Numbered from the stretch's first letter, positions 35,312 through 44,637 are shown. The stretch: DNA of 64,000 bases from Geothermovivens sp964644845 (GCA_964644845.1 CAZXXS010000116.1:4712-68711); one strand, 5' to 3'. Translations and numbers: made by a program. Notes: generated from the letters alone by a model not told the origin.

Positions 35312-36142
35312 ATGAATGTGGAACAGCTCAGCAAGACGGCACTCAAGCGCTACCGCGCGTTGAAAACCTCCAAAGGCCGGCGCGAAGCCGGTCTTTTTCT
35401 CGCTGAGGGTGTTCGACTCTGCGAAGAAGCTTTCGAAAGCCACGCCCCGGTCCGGGAGCTGCTCTGCACGGAGGCACTGGCACACACACCTTGGGGCCGG
35501 GCTTTGCTTTCCAAGGCGAGCACACGCGGCGTGAGGGTTCGGTGTGTGGACGATCGTGCTTTTGCCCAGATTGCCGACACGCAACACAGCCAGGGTGTAG
35601 CGACAGTGATCGAAATGCCGGGCTGGCCCGAAAGCCCTCGCTGGACGAGCGGCCTGAGTCTGGGGCTGGACAACATCCGCGATCCGGGTAATCTCGGGAC
35701 CGTGTGGCGGTCGGCAGCGTGGTTTGGTGTGGAGTGGCTTTTCCTGAGTCGCGGCTGTGTGGACCCGCACAATTCGAAAGTCGTGCGCGCCTCGATGGGT
35801 GGTGTTTTCTACGTGCCTGCGCACGTAAGGGCCGACCTGGAAACGCAAGCAGCAACAGTGCAACAACGCGGTGGTTCCGTAGTGGTAGCTACAGCCGACG
35901 GTGAATACGAGGACTGGCCGGTGGAAGTGCGCGAGCCCGTCCTGCTGGTTGCTGGTGGTGAAACCGAGGGCGTTTCGGCGACGGTTCTCGAGCAAGCTAA
36001 TTACCGCGTACGCATCCGGCGGTGGGGTGCCGGTGAGTCTTTGAACGTGGCGGTTGCGGTAGGCATTTTGTTGGCCAGCTGGCGCCGCTGGAAGGAAAAG
36101 GTTCGGGCGGCTCCGGAAGAGGGGGGCGCAAGGAGCTTGTGA
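35312..36142 (+). CDS. TrmH/SpoU family RNA 2'-O-methyltransferase
   Basis: 276-aa SAM-dependent rRNA or tRNA ribose methyltransferase with the trefoil-knot SPOUT fold. Motif 1 is LDNIRDPGNLGTVWRSAAWF, motif 2 is VLLVAGGETEGVS, and motif 3 is RRWGAGESLNVAVAVGILLA. An N-terminal substrate-binding domain (about residues 15-95) shows KGRREAGLFLAEGVRL. Which RNA position it modifies is not deducible. The ribosome binding site is weak. It may be co-transcribed with hisS, giving a translation-related pair. Confidence 0.9.
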   Translation: MNVEQLSKTALKRYRALKTSKGRREAGLFLAEGVRLCEEAFESHAPVRELLCTEALAHTPWGRALLSKASTRGVRVRCVDDRAFAQIADTQHSQGVATVIEMPGWPESPRWTSGLSLGLDNIRDPGNLGTVWRSAAWFGVEWLFLSRGCVDPHNSKVVRASMGGVFYVPAHVRADLETQAATVQQRGGSVVVATADGEYEDWPVEVREPVLLVAGGETEGVSATVLEQANYRVRIRRWGAGESLNVAVAVGILLASWRRWKEKVRAAPEEGGARSL

Positions 36143-36388
36143 GGAGCCGCAGCGCCGGGTGATGAAAGATCCCGAGGGACGCTGTTTTCGGATGGCGACT
36201 GTTCCACGGTGCGCGCAGCAGTAGAAGATCGGGGCGACTCGCTTTCAAAGGCGATGGCTGGGTCGTCTTGAGCGAACTGGTGGTGAGAGCAAAGTCCGTT
36301 CAAGTGAGGCGGACACCGGATCTGTCCTCGCGCGGTTTTCGTGGTCTTTTCAGTTACCGCAGATCCGGTGTGGTTGGAGATTGTGTAG

Positions 36389-37198
36389 ATGATGATTCCG
36401 TTGAAAGGTGAACAGGACGCCGACTTCCCGTCGTTGAATGTGGCTCTTATTCTGGTCCTCGTTACCTTCCTGTTGATGCTGGTCGCCGGACTGCTCAGCC
36501 TGGCTCTGAGGGGCAATACCGTGGTGTTGCTCAGCGAGGGGCTGGTCATCGTTCCCGCCTGGCTGTACGTGCGGCATTCCGGCTACTCGGCGCGCGAGGT
36601 GTTCCGTCTGCGAAAGATCCCGGCTCAGGCGGTTTGGGCGGCCGGACTGGTTGGCGTGGGTGCCACGGTACTTGGCGACGAACTGGACCGCTTTGTTCAG
36701 ACCTTGTTCCCCATGCCCGAGGAGATCGCCAAGGGGGTCGAGCAGATGTTAAGAGTGCACAGCTGGTCGGATGGCGTGGTCGTGTTTGTGGCCATCGTTG
36801 GTCTGGCCGGTCTCCTGGAGGAGATGCTGTTTCGTGGCCTTTTGCTTGGAGCCCTGGAGCGCACATTTGACGTAACGCGCGCGGTGATGCTGAGCGCACT
36901 GCTCTTTGCGTTTTTTCACCTGAATCCGTGGACAGCTGTTCAGATTCTGGTCTTTGGTGTGGTGCTGGGTGTGCTGGCCTGGCGTTCGAACAGCGTCTAC
37001 CCGGCCGCGCTTGTCCACGGCATGAACAACGGATTCGAGTTTGCGGTCTTGAATCTGGGTGAGGCGAAGCTGTCGTGGCTGTACTTCCGCGGGCACGTCT
37101 CGCCTGTTGCACTGCTGGCTGCCGGCGTTTTGCTTTACTACGGGTTCCGGTTGTTCTACCAGGTTTTCGAAAGAGAAGATGTCGATGGAAGAGGGTAA
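36389..37198 (+). CDS. CPBP family intramembrane metalloprotease
   Basis: 269-aa polytopic membrane protein of the CAAX-protease/bacteriocin-processing (Abi) family. Several transmembrane helices are visible. The catalytic signature is LLEEMLFRG (motif EExxxR, about residues 144-152), with HLNPW and HGMNN as the following His-containing motifs. Substrates of bacterial CPBP proteins are mostly unknown. The start is the ATG-ATG pair at 36389, 9-10 nt after TTGGAGA. The stop lies 3 bp before the SpoIID-like gene, so the two are probably coupled. Confidence 0.9.
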   Translation: MMIPLKGEQDADFPSLNVALILVLVTFLLMLVAGLLSLALRGNTVVLLSEGLVIVPAWLYVRHSGYSAREVFRLRKIPAQAVWAAGLVGVGATVLGDELDRFVQTLFPMPEEIAKGVEQMLRVHSWSDGVVVFVAIVGLAGLLEEMLFRGLLLGALERTFDVTRAVMLSALLFAFFHLNPWTAVQILVFGVVLGVLAWRSNSVYPAALVHGMNNGFEFAVLNLGEAKLSWLYFRGHVSPVALLAAGVLLYYGFRLFYQVFEREDVDGRG

Positions 37199-37201
37199 GG
37201 C

Positions 37202-38731
37202 ATGAAGGGAGAGGTGGCAAGGATCCGGATTGGCATGATTCAGGGGGCGGAGACCGTTTCCTTTACCGTTGAGGGGCCGCATCGGATTGAGAACGAACAG
37301 GGCCAGGTCGTGCTGGAGGCTTCGGCAACGCGTTCGTACAGGGCAGCGATTTCTGAGGTGACCCCGGGAAAGATCGAACACTGGGTACGGGTGGGCATCC
37401 GTGAGCGAGGGAGGGCTGCGGATCTCGTTAAGGAATGGGAAGCTCGCGGCTTTTCGCCTCGTGTGGAAACGCTCGGTAAGCTGCTTCAGTTCGAGCGTGC
37501 GCAGGTGGACAACCGGGAGGACTGGGTGCTTGTGGGGCCTTTTGACAGCGCTGAGGCGGCCGAAGCTTTCCGACGAGCACAGGCTATGCCGGGTGAGCTG
37601 ACAGTGCTGGAGTGGGTTGTTGAACGACCGAAAGGGGTTTTGGCATTGGACGGTCGGACGGTGGGCGGTCGGCTCCGGGCCGTCCCAGCCGACGCAGAAG
37701 AGCCGCGCATCTGGCTGGACGACGTGACCATCGGCATCGAATTCCACTGGCAGCACAAGGAGCGCGAGCATCTGCGGGGTGTGCTGGAGGTGACCTTCAA
37801 CCGTCACGGGCGATTGCTGGCGGTTAACGAACTACCGTTGGAGTCGTACCTGGCCAGCGTGAATTCTTCGGAGATGACCGGTGACTCTCCCGAGGAACTT
37901 CTGAAGGCGCAGACAGTGGCTGCGCGAAGCACGATTTTCGCGACGGCGGGCAAACATCATTTCAACGAACCCTTTGATCTGTGTGCGGACGACCACTGTC
38001 AGTGTTACTACGGCGCCCAGCGCGAGATGGAGCGGTCGTGGCAGGCAGTGCGTAGCACCTGGGGTGAGGTGCTCACAAGCGGTGGCATTGTTTGCGACGC
38101 ACGTTACTCGAAGATCTGCGGCGGCATCATCGAGGATTACCGCTACGTCTGGGACAATCGCGTGGTGCCTTACCTGGTGTCCGGGATCGACGGTGACGTC
38201 GAACTGGATTACCCCGCCAACACGGAGGAGAAGGCGCGAAAGCTGATCGACTCGTCGCCCGATGTCTACTGCAACGTTGACCGGTACGCGCTGCCAAAGA
38301 GTCTGGATCGGTGTCTCGGCCTGTTCCGCTGGGAGGTGACGTACAGCCGGGCAGAACTGGAAAATCTGCTTCGGCGGCGGGCCAGTGTGGACGTGGGCGA
38401 GCTGCGGGATTTAGTGCCCGTCGAACGAGGCGACTCCGGGCGCATCGTTTACCTGGACGTTGTGGGCAGTGAGGGCACGGTGCGGCTAGGAAAGGAACTC
38501 GAAATTCGGCGAGCTCTGAGCGAAAGTCACCTGTACAGCTCTTGCTTCTACGTTGAGAAGGAAACCGGGCCGGACGGCAGCGTGTCGAAGTTCACGCTTC
38601 GAGGCGCTGGATGGGGCCACGGCGTTGGGCTTTGCCAGGTCGGTGCCACGGTCATGGCTCAGAAGGGTTTCGACTACAAGCAGATTCTTTTCCACTACTA
38701 CAAAAACACTTCTCTGGAGCGTTTGTACTGA
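37202..38731 (+). CDS. SpoIID/LytB domain protein
   Basis: 509-aa protein with a SpoIID/LytB domain, known for lytic transglycosylase activity on peptidoglycan or as an amidase enhancer. The domain covers about residues 195-500 and includes LPLESYLASVNSSEM, LKAQTVAARSTIFA, CADDHCQCYYG and GAGWGHGVGLCQVGA. Residues about 60-135 resemble SPOR-type peptidoglycan-binding repeats (HWVRVGIRERG, WVLVGPFDSAEAAEAFRRA). No signal peptide is visible at the chosen ATG, unusual for a cell-wall enzyme. It immediately follows the CPBP protease gene. Confidence 0.87.
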   Translation: MKGEVARIRIGMIQGAETVSFTVEGPHRIENEQGQVVLEASATRSYRAAISEVTPGKIEHWVRVGIRERGRAADLVKEWEARGFSPRVETLGKLLQFERAQVDNREDWVLVGPFDSAEAAEAFRRAQAMPGELTVLEWVVERPKGVLALDGRTVGGRLRAVPADAEEPRIWLDDVTIGIEFHWQHKEREHLRGVLEVTFNRHGRLLAVNELPLESYLASVNSSEMTGDSPEELLKAQTVAARSTIFATAGKHHFNEPFDLCADDHCQCYYGAQREMERSWQAVRSTWGEVLTSGGIVCDARYSKICGGIIEDYRYVWDNRVVPYLVSGIDGDVELDYPANTEEKARKLIDSSPDVYCNVDRYALPKSLDRCLGLFRWEVTYSRAELENLLRRRASVDVGELRDLVPVERGDSGRIVYLDVVGSEGTVRLGKELEIRRALSESHLYSSCFYVEKETGPDGSVSKFTLRGAGWGHGVGLCQVGATVMAQKGFDYKQILFHYYKNTSLERLY

Positions 38732-38778
38732 CGGAGAGGTGGCGAGATAGCCTGGACTGGGGGGCAAAGGACGGGAAA

Positions 38779-40509
38779 ATGGCGAGTTTCCTGGAGCAAA
38801 CAGTAGATTTCCTCGTGATCGGCAGCGGCATCGCGGGACTGTCGTTTGCGTTGCGTGCAGCCGAACACGGCACGGTGGCTGTTGTCACCAAGAAGGAACG
38901 GGCGGAGTCGAACACGAACTACGCCCAAGGGGGGATTGCCGCAGTTGTTTCCGAAAACGACAGCTACGACCTCCACCTTCGCGACACGTTGCAAGTAGGC
39001 AGCGGCCTGTGCCATCCTGAAGCGGTGGAGCTGATGGTGCGCGAAGGACCCGTCTGTGTGCGCGAACTCGAGGACTGGGGTGTGCGCTTTACCAAGCGGA
39101 CGGAGGGGGAGCGGGTTCTTTTTGAACTGGGTCGCGAGGGCGGGCACTCGCGCAACCGGATTATCCACGCTCAGGATCTGACCGGAAGGGAGGTTGAGCG
39201 TGCCCTGGTGACAGCCGTCCGCGAGCACCCGAACATCCACGTGTACGAAGACCACATGGCTGTGGATCTAATTACCGAGCATCACCTCGGACCGGAGGCC
39301 GAAGCGAAAGCCGAACGGGTGCACTGTTTCGGTGCTTACGTGCTCGATATTCGCCAGGGCGTGGTGAAGAAGTTCCTGGCCCGGTCGACATTGCTGGCGA
39401 CAGGCGGTCTGGGTCAGGTTTACCGCCACACGACGAACCCTGAAATCGCCACCGGGGACGGTCTGGCGATGGCCTACCGCGCGGGTGCGGCAATCGCGAA
39501 CATGGAGTTCATGCAGTTTCATCCGACCGCTTTCTACAAGCCCGATGCCGAGGGACGCACGTTTTTGATTTCAGAGGCCGTGCGGGGTTTTGGCGGGGTT
39601 CTGCGTACCCGCGACGGCGAGGAATTCATGAGCAAGTACCACCCGATGGGATCCCTGGCGCCGCGCGACGTTGTGGCCCGAGCAATCGACGCCGAACTGA
39701 AGCGACGCGGCGACAGCTGCGTTTATCTGGACGTGACGCACCTGCCTGCGGACAAAGTGAGAGCTCGTTTCCCGAACATCTACGAAGCCTGCCTCCGCTA
39801 CGGTGTGGACATGACCAAGGAGCCCATTCCAGTGGTGCCGGCGGCGCACTACAGTTGTGGCGGTGTGATCACAGACTTGCGTGCCCGAACGACGGTGGAC
39901 GGTCTCTACGCCTGTGGCGAGGTGGCTTGTACGGGTGTGCACGGAGCAAACCGGCTGGCGTCCAACTCGCTCCTGGAAGCGGTCGTTTTCTCGCGCCAGG
40001 CTTACCTGGACGCTGTTGAACATCTCGACAACCGTCCACGCGTTTTCCCCGAGCTGCCTCTCTGGGACGACAGCGGTACCTTCAACTCGGAGGAATGGGT
40101 GCTGATTTCTCACGACCGTGAAGAGGTGCAAGGGCTGATGTGGGACTACGTGGGCATCGTGCGTTCAAATCTGCGACTGCGCCGGGCACGGCGCCGAATC
40201 GGACTCATCCAGCAGGAAATCGAGGATTTCTACCGCCGAACTCGTGTGACCGAGGGACTGTTGGAACTGCGCAACATGGCCCAGGTTGCTGCGCTAATCG
40301 TGGATTCGGCCATGTACCGAAAGGAGAGTCGCGGGCTTCACTACAACACGGATTACCCCAGCAAAGACGACAGGCGCTGGCTGCGGGACACGATTTTCGT
40401 GCGCGGTCGGCGGGGCAGCCCGAAGTTCCAGCGCGAAGCAACGATCCAGTGGGATGACGACACTGAGCCGTTTGTGTGGCGACTCAGACCCCGGTCGTTG
40501 AGCTCCTGA
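38779..40509 (+). CDS. nadB: L-aspartate oxidase
   Basis: 576-aa FAD enzyme oxidising L-aspartate to iminoaspartate, the first step of de novo NAD synthesis. The FAD-binding FLVIGSGIAGLSFALRA is at the N-terminus. Further signatures are NTNYAQGGIAAV, FMQFHPTAFY, the catalytic-region HYSCGGVITDLRARTTVDGLY and GANRLASNSLLEAVVF. It is slightly longer than the roughly 540-residue norm. ATG 38779 has AAGGA 8 nt upstream; the upstream open stretch lies over the SpoIID-like gene. nadA and nadC are not in the window. Confidence 0.95.
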   Translation: MASFLEQTVDFLVIGSGIAGLSFALRAAEHGTVAVVTKKERAESNTNYAQGGIAAVVSENDSYDLHLRDTLQVGSGLCHPEAVELMVREGPVCVRELEDWGVRFTKRTEGERVLFELGREGGHSRNRIIHAQDLTGREVERALVTAVREHPNIHVYEDHMAVDLITEHHLGPEAEAKAERVHCFGAYVLDIRQGVVKKFLARSTLLATGGLGQVYRHTTNPEIATGDGLAMAYRAGAAIANMEFMQFHPTAFYKPDAEGRTFLISEAVRGFGGVLRTRDGEEFMSKYHPMGSLAPRDVVARAIDAELKRRGDSCVYLDVTHLPADKVRARFPNIYEACLRYGVDMTKEPIPVVPAAHYSCGGVITDLRARTTVDGLYACGEVACTGVHGANRLASNSLLEAVVFSRQAYLDAVEHLDNRPRVFPELPLWDDSGTFNSEEWVLISHDREEVQGLMWDYVGIVRSNLRLRRARRRIGLIQQEIEDFYRRTRVTEGLLELRNMAQVAALIVDSAMYRKESRGLHYNTDYPSKDDRRWLRDTIFVRGRRGSPKFQREATIQWDDDTEPFVWRLRPRSLSS

Positions 40510-40522
40510 CGAGGAAAAGGTC

Positions 40523-40828
40523 ATGGGACAAAAGCTTCTCACTGCGACGGTGGCCTCTCTGGTCATCATCTGGGCGATCGACTGGTTCGACAGCTGGTAC
40601 GAGCGTTTTCTGGAACGCCGCGGTCTCAGCCCGCAGCTTCGGAAGAATTTCCGGATGGTTCAATGGGTAGTTTTGGCCCTGCTTTTCTGGTTCAGCTTGG
40701 TAAGCGCGGGTCTGCCGCCGAAATTCGGGTCGGCGTTCTTCCTGTACGTGTTGTTTATTTACAGCCTGCGCGGCCTGCTTGTCACAGCGTCCAGTCGCAC
40801 CGAGGGCGAGCGAAGGGACCGGAAGTAG
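40523..40828 (+). CDS. Small membrane protein, uncharacterised
   Basis: 101-aa protein with three hydrophobic segments (about residues 6-20, 45-63 and 70-88) and a charged C-terminal tail (SSRTEGERRDRK). I recognise no family. It starts 13 bp after nadB, preceded by AGGAAAAGG, and may belong to its transcript. Confidence 0.7.
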   Translation: MGQKLLTATVASLVIIWAIDWFDSWYERFLERRGLSPQLRKNFRMVQWVVLALLFWFSLVSAGLPPKFGSAFFLYVLFIYSLRGLLVTASSRTEGERRDRK

Positions 40829-40891
40829 ACGAGTCTTGATTGCTAACAGTGTCTGACGCTCGGGCGTGTGATGTCAAGGAAGGAGGGGATC

Positions 40892-41410
40892 GTGTACCCG
40901 ATCTACGCAGACGGGCTCGTTGCCGGCAGGGAAGAATTTCCAGTCGCCTGGGTACTGGCGGAGAACACCTTTTACCTTGCGATCTGGGCTCTCGGTGCTT
41001 TTTTGCTCTGGCCAGTGTGGCGCCTGCACGATGTCTCGTTACTTGGCTGGACTTGGATTCTTCTGGTTGTGGTCATCCAGATTTTGCTGAAAAAGCACAA
41101 CTGCACGGGTTGTGTGTACTACGATAAACGTTGCCATCTTGGCTGGGGCAAGCTTGCTGCGCGGCTGTTCGACCGCGACAGCGGAAACCCGGCCACGGGC
41201 CAACGGCTTGCTCTGTTTTACGTCCTGTCGCCTCCGCTCATTCTGCTGACAAGCCTCGTTCACGGCTTGCTGAACGGTGCTGGGGGAATGTACTGGGTCG
41301 CTCTCGCTCTCTTTGTCTTCTTGAACGCGGTTACGTTTCCGGTGCGGCGCAGCGGCTGCAGCCGCTGCAAAATGAGAAAGGTCTGCCCCGGAAGCGCTGC
41401 TCGAGGGTAG
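40892..41410 (+). CDS. Membrane protein with two cysteine clusters
   Basis: 172-aa protein with about four hydrophobic segments (near residues 20-38, 45-63, 105-125 and 128-147). Two cysteine clusters follow membrane segments: CTGCVYYDKRC (C-x2-C-x6-C) about one third in, and CSRCKMRKVC (C-x2-C-x5-C) at the C-terminus, both on what is probably the same face. From memory, similar uncharacterised proteins occur in archaea and FCB-type bacteria. Metal or Fe-S binding is plausible but unproven. GTG 40892 is chosen because AGGAGGGG lies just upstream; ATG 40871 and GTG 40868 are in frame but lack a site. Confidence 0.72.
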   Translation: MYPIYADGLVAGREEFPVAWVLAENTFYLAIWALGAFLLWPVWRLHDVSLLGWTWILLVVVIQILLKKHNCTGCVYYDKRCHLGWGKLAARLFDRDSGNPATGQRLALFYVLSPPLILLTSLVHGLLNGAGGMYWVALALFVFLNAVTFPVRRSGCSRCKMRKVCPGSAARG

Positions 41411-41477
41411 TGCACTTCGACGCGGATTTCGACGGGTTTGGACGTGGGAACAGCTCAGGCGACGCGAGGAGGTTCTG

Positions 41478-42407
41478 GTGAAGGCTTCCGACAGTTCGAT
41501 CACCGCTGTGCCTGGGATTCGCATTGGGCATGTGCACGACGAAGATGCGCTTACCGGCTGCACGGTGATTTTGCCCGAACGGTGCGCACAGATCGGCGTA
41601 GATGTTCGGGGGTCTGCACCGGGCACGTGCGAAATTGAGGCTGTTCGTACAGTCAGACTGGTGCCGTGTGCACACGCAATTCTGTTGACGGGCGGCTCCG
41701 CTTTCGGTTTGGATGCGGCTTCCGGTGTGCGCCGGTGGCTGGAAGAGCAAGGGGTTGGGTTTGACACGGGGGTGGTGCGTGTGCCCATTGTGCCAGCGGC
41801 TGTGATTTTCGATCTCGGCGTAGGGAACCCGGCCGTGCGACCTACTGCAGAGTGGGGCTACCGGGCTTGCGAAGCCAGCTCCAGAGAGGAGAACCACCAG
41901 GGTCGCGTCGGTGCTGGAATGGGCGCTACGGTTGGCAAAGTCCTCGGGCAGGAGAGGGCCATGTGGGGAGGACTCGGAATGGCGGCTGAGGTCGTAGGCG
42001 AGGTTACGGTGGGAGCTTTAGCGGTGGTAAACGCCCTGGGAAGCGTTGTGGACCCGAGCAGCGGCCGTGTGCTGGCGGGACCTCGGGGCGAGGACGGCAC
42101 GCCGTTGGATGCAGCAAGAGTCCTGAGGGGCCAGGTAGTTTTTCCTTTTCCAACGAACACAACCCTGACGGTGGTGGCGACAGATGCTGCACTGACGCGA
42201 GAACAGGCCACGAAAATCGCGCAAATGGCGCAGGATGGTCTTGCACGGACCATTCACCCGGCCCACACGATGTTGGACGGCGACATAGTGTTTACGCTTT
42301 CAGTCGGGGACAAGCAACTTGACGTAAACGCCCTCGGTACGGTTGCAGCCGATCTTGTGGCGGAAGCGATCGTGAGAGCTGTGTGTGTGAGCAACGGGGA
42401 GGGCTGA
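41478..42407 (+). CDS. P1 family peptidase (DmpA/NylC-like)
   Basis: 309-aa N-terminal-nucleophile hydrolase of peptidase family P1 (S58), which includes aminopeptidase DmpA and nylon-oligomer hydrolase NylC. Motifs: VPGIRIGHVHDEDALTGCTV, LTGGSAFGLDAASGV, GRVGAGMGATVGK, and FPTNTTLTVVATDA. The Asn-Thr within the last is the expected self-cleavage site creating the catalytic Thr. GTG start with GAGGAGG (41466-41472) 5 nt upstream. It converges on frr with a 99-bp gap lacking a clear terminator. The substrate is unknown, probably a peptide or amide. Confidence 0.9.
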   Translation: MKASDSSITAVPGIRIGHVHDEDALTGCTVILPERCAQIGVDVRGSAPGTCEIEAVRTVRLVPCAHAILLTGGSAFGLDAASGVRRWLEEQGVGFDTGVVRVPIVPAAVIFDLGVGNPAVRPTAEWGYRACEASSREENHQGRVGAGMGATVGKVLGQERAMWGGLGMAAEVVGEVTVGALAVVNALGSVVDPSSGRVLAGPRGEDGTPLDAARVLRGQVVFPFPTNTTLTVVATDAALTREQATKIAQMAQDGLARTIHPAHTMLDGDIVFTLSVGDKQLDVNALGTVAADLVAEAIVRAVCVSNGEG

Positions 42408-42506
42408 ATTCGGGCGGAAACTGCCTCGAGATGCTTGCGCCACGGAATCGGAACAGGCCCCGCAGTTCCGAAAAATCCCCCCTCGGAAAGGATTTACCCC
42501 CCCAGC

Positions 42507-43067
42507 TTACTCTTCAAGAATTTCCTTTTCCTTGGCCTGGATGACCTTGTCGATCTTCTCGATGTACTCGTCGGTCAGTTCCTGGATCTCTTTCTGGCCG
42601 CGGTGCAGGTCATCCTCGGAAATCTCGTGATTCTTTTCGGCTTTTTTCAGCTTTTCGTTGGCGTCGCGGCGGATGTTGCGAACTGCCACGCGGCCTTCTT
42701 CGCCGAGTTTGTGCACAAGCTTCACCAGATCCCTGCGACGCTCCTCGGTCAGGGGCGGAAAAGGCACACGAATTACCGTCCCGTCGTTCACGGGATTCAG
42801 ACCCAGGTCGGATTTCATGATGGCTTTTTCGATCTCGCTCAGCATGCGCTTTTCCCACGGCTGGATCACGATGAGCCGCGGCTCCGGAGCGCTGATGCTT
42901 GCCACCTGCTTGATCGGCACGTTGTTCCCGTAGTACTCGACCCGGATTGTGTCCAGAATTGCCGGGGAAGCTTTGCCTGTACGAATCTTGGCCAGTTCCG
43001 ACTCGGTGGCTTCAACGGCTTTTTTCATTCGCCGCTCGGCATCGTCGTGAATCTCTTTAACGATCAT
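42507..43067 (-). CDS. frr: Ribosome recycling factor
   Basis: 186-aa factor that, with EF-G, splits the post-termination ribosome. Its typical length and signatures are present: RMKKAVEATESELAKIRTGKAS, YYGNNVPIKQVASIS, and a C-terminal helix ending EKEILEE. The start overlaps the pyrH stop by 4 nt (43064-43067). It is the last gene of the classical rpsB-tsf-pyrH-frr order. Confidence 0.97.
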   Translation of the reverse strand: MIVKEIHDDAERRMKKAVEATESELAKIRTGKASPAILDTIRVEYYGNNVPIKQVASISAPEPRLIVIQPWEKRMLSEIEKAIMKSDLGLNPVNDGTVIRVPFPPLTEERRRDLVKLVHKLGEEGRVAVRNIRRDANEKLKKAEKNHEISEDDLHRGQKEIQELTDEYIEKIDKVIQAKEKEILEE

Positions 43068-43789
43068 GGCTTTCCACCATCCACTTTGGTTCCGACATCC
43101 TCACCCAGTAGCACGCGCTTCAAATTGCCGTGTTTTCGAAGGTTGAACACGATGATGGGCAGATTGTTGTCCATGCAGAGGGTGACGGCTGTGGTGTCCA
43201 TCACCTTCAGTTGCTTGCGGATGATGTCCATGTAAGTCAGGTGGTCGTAGCGCTTGGCATCTTTGTTCGTCATCGGATCCGAATCGTAGACGCCGTCCAC
43301 CTTTGTGCCTTTCAGGATTGCCTCAGCTTCGACCTCGACAGCGCGCAGTGCTGCTGCCGTGTCCGTGGTGAAGAAGGGGTTACCCGTTCCCGCGGCGAAG
43401 ATCACCACGCGCCCTTTTTCAAGATGGCGGATGGCCCGCCGGCGAATGAACGGTTCAGCAAGCTCTTCCATTTTGATGGCCGAGAGAACGCGAGTCGGCA
43501 CGTCGTAGCGCTCGAGCCGATCCTGGAGGGCCAGAGCGTTGATTACCGTCGCCAGCATGCCCATGTAGTCGGCAGAGACGCGATCCATGCCCCGCGCACT
43601 GGCGGAAAGACCACGAAAGATGTTGCCGCCCCCAATCACGATGGCGACCTGCACGTCGAGATCGCGAACGTCGCGGATTTCTTCAGCAATGCGGGCAACT
43701 GTCTCAGGGTCAATGCTGAGGCCCTGACCTCCCATCAGGGCCTCACCACTCAATTTCAGAAGAATGCGGCGGTAGATAGGTGAGCTCAT
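43064..43789 (-). CDS. pyrH: Uridylate kinase
   Basis: 241-aa hexameric UMP kinase converting UMP to UDP. Signatures: ILLKLSGEALMG, VAIVIGGGNIFRG, DYMGMLATVINALALQD, FAAGTGNPFFTTDTAAALRA and KVDGVYDSDP. ATG 43789 (MSSPIYRRILLKLSG) is chosen over an upstream in-frame ATG at 43849 because it matches the family N-terminus, although the ribosome binding site is weak. It lies 128 bp after tsf and overlaps frr. Confidence 0.97.
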   Translation of the reverse strand: MSSPIYRRILLKLSGEALMGGQGLSIDPETVARIAEEIRDVRDLDVQVAIVIGGGNIFRGLSASARGMDRVSADYMGMLATVINALALQDRLERYDVPTRVLSAIKMEELAEPFIRRRAIRHLEKGRVVIFAAGTGNPFFTTDTAAALRAVEVEAEAILKGTKVDGVYDSDPMTNKDAKRYDHLTYMDIIRKQLKVMDTTAVTLCMDNNLPIIVFNLRKHGNLKRVLLGEDVGTKVDGGKP

Positions 43790-43917
43790 TTTTGAGATTC
43801 CGTACCAGATCCCAGTCTGGAAATCTTCGCAAAGAGCCGCCAGGTGCAAAATCCCCCGCTCGCCTGTTCGACGTGGAGCGCGAGTCCTCCTGGCGGGAGG
43901 GCGGCTCCGTCAGCTCT

Positions 43918-44511
43918 TCATTCGCCGAGCTGGAAGCGCACGAAGCGCCGGATCACGATGTTTTCGCCCAGCTTGGCGATGGCCTCGTTCAAGATATCCT
44001 TGACAGTCTTGTCTGTGTCGCGGATGTAAGGTTGTTCCAGTAGAACAGCTTCCTGGTAGAACTTCTGCAGACGCCCTTCGGCGATGCGTTCCACGATGTG
44101 GTCCGGCTTGCCTTCGTTGCGGGCCTGCGTGCGGTAGATCTCGAGTTCGTGCTCGATGACTTCTGGCGAGAGGTCCTCACGGCGGACCACCAGCGGATTG
44201 GCTGCGGCAATCTGCATGGCGATGTTTTTCGCCAGCTGCTTGAAATCGTCCGTACGGGCCACAAAATCCGTCTCACAATTGATTTCAACCAGCACGCCGA
44301 GCCGGCTGCCCGGGTGAATGTACGCCTCTACCAGGCCTTCTTTTGTTTCACGCCCTACCTTCTTTTGGGCCGTGGCCATGCCCTTTTTGCGCAGGATTTC
44401 GATCGCTTTATCCACGTCGCCATCGGCTTCGGCAAGGGCTTTCTTGCAGTCCATGATGCCGGCACCGGTCTTTTCGCGTAGTTCTTTGACTTGTTCTGCA
44501 GTAACTGCCAT
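43918..44511 (-). CDS. tsf: Elongation factor Ts
   Basis: 197-aa guanine-nucleotide exchange factor for EF-Tu. The N-terminal UBA-like domain has VKELREKTGAGIMDCKKALAE. The core has GRLGVLVEINCETDFVART-like residues (SRLGVLVEINCETDFVA) and the C-terminal coiled region ends in VRFQLGE. This is the short bacterial form, about 200 residues like that of Thermus, rather than the 280-residue E. coli form. GGAGGC lies 9 nt before the ATG. Confidence 0.97.
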   Translation of the reverse strand: MAVTAEQVKELREKTGAGIMDCKKALAEADGDVDKAIEILRKKGMATAQKKVGRETKEGLVEAYIHPGSRLGVLVEINCETDFVARTDDFKQLAKNIAMQIAAANPLVVRREDLSPEVIEHELEIYRTQARNEGKPDHIVERIAEGRLQKFYQEAVLLEQPYIRDTDKTVKDILNEAIAKLGENIVIRRFVRFQLGE

Positions 44512-44637
44512 GGAAATTCTGCCTCCGTTGTTGAACTGGGGTAGTCGTCGTTCTGTAGCTCGGTTGCCGATGCGTTGGTCTTGGCTTGCCGTTAGAGCTG
44601 GACTTGTGCTGTTCGCTGCCGCGGAACAGCGCGCCGC

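Noticed and set aside
34481..35995. 504-codon open frame on the minus strand
   Set aside because: It lies entirely antisense to hisS and the TrmH-type gene, both with full family motifs. Its translation is His/Arg-rich without motifs, as expected from the codon bias of the sense genes.
42448..42470. Hairpin CGGAAC/GTTCCG between the P1 peptidase and frr
   Set aside because: The homopolymer next to it is on the wrong side for a minus-strand terminator, and for the plus strand it is an A-run, so it does not qualify as an intrinsic terminator.
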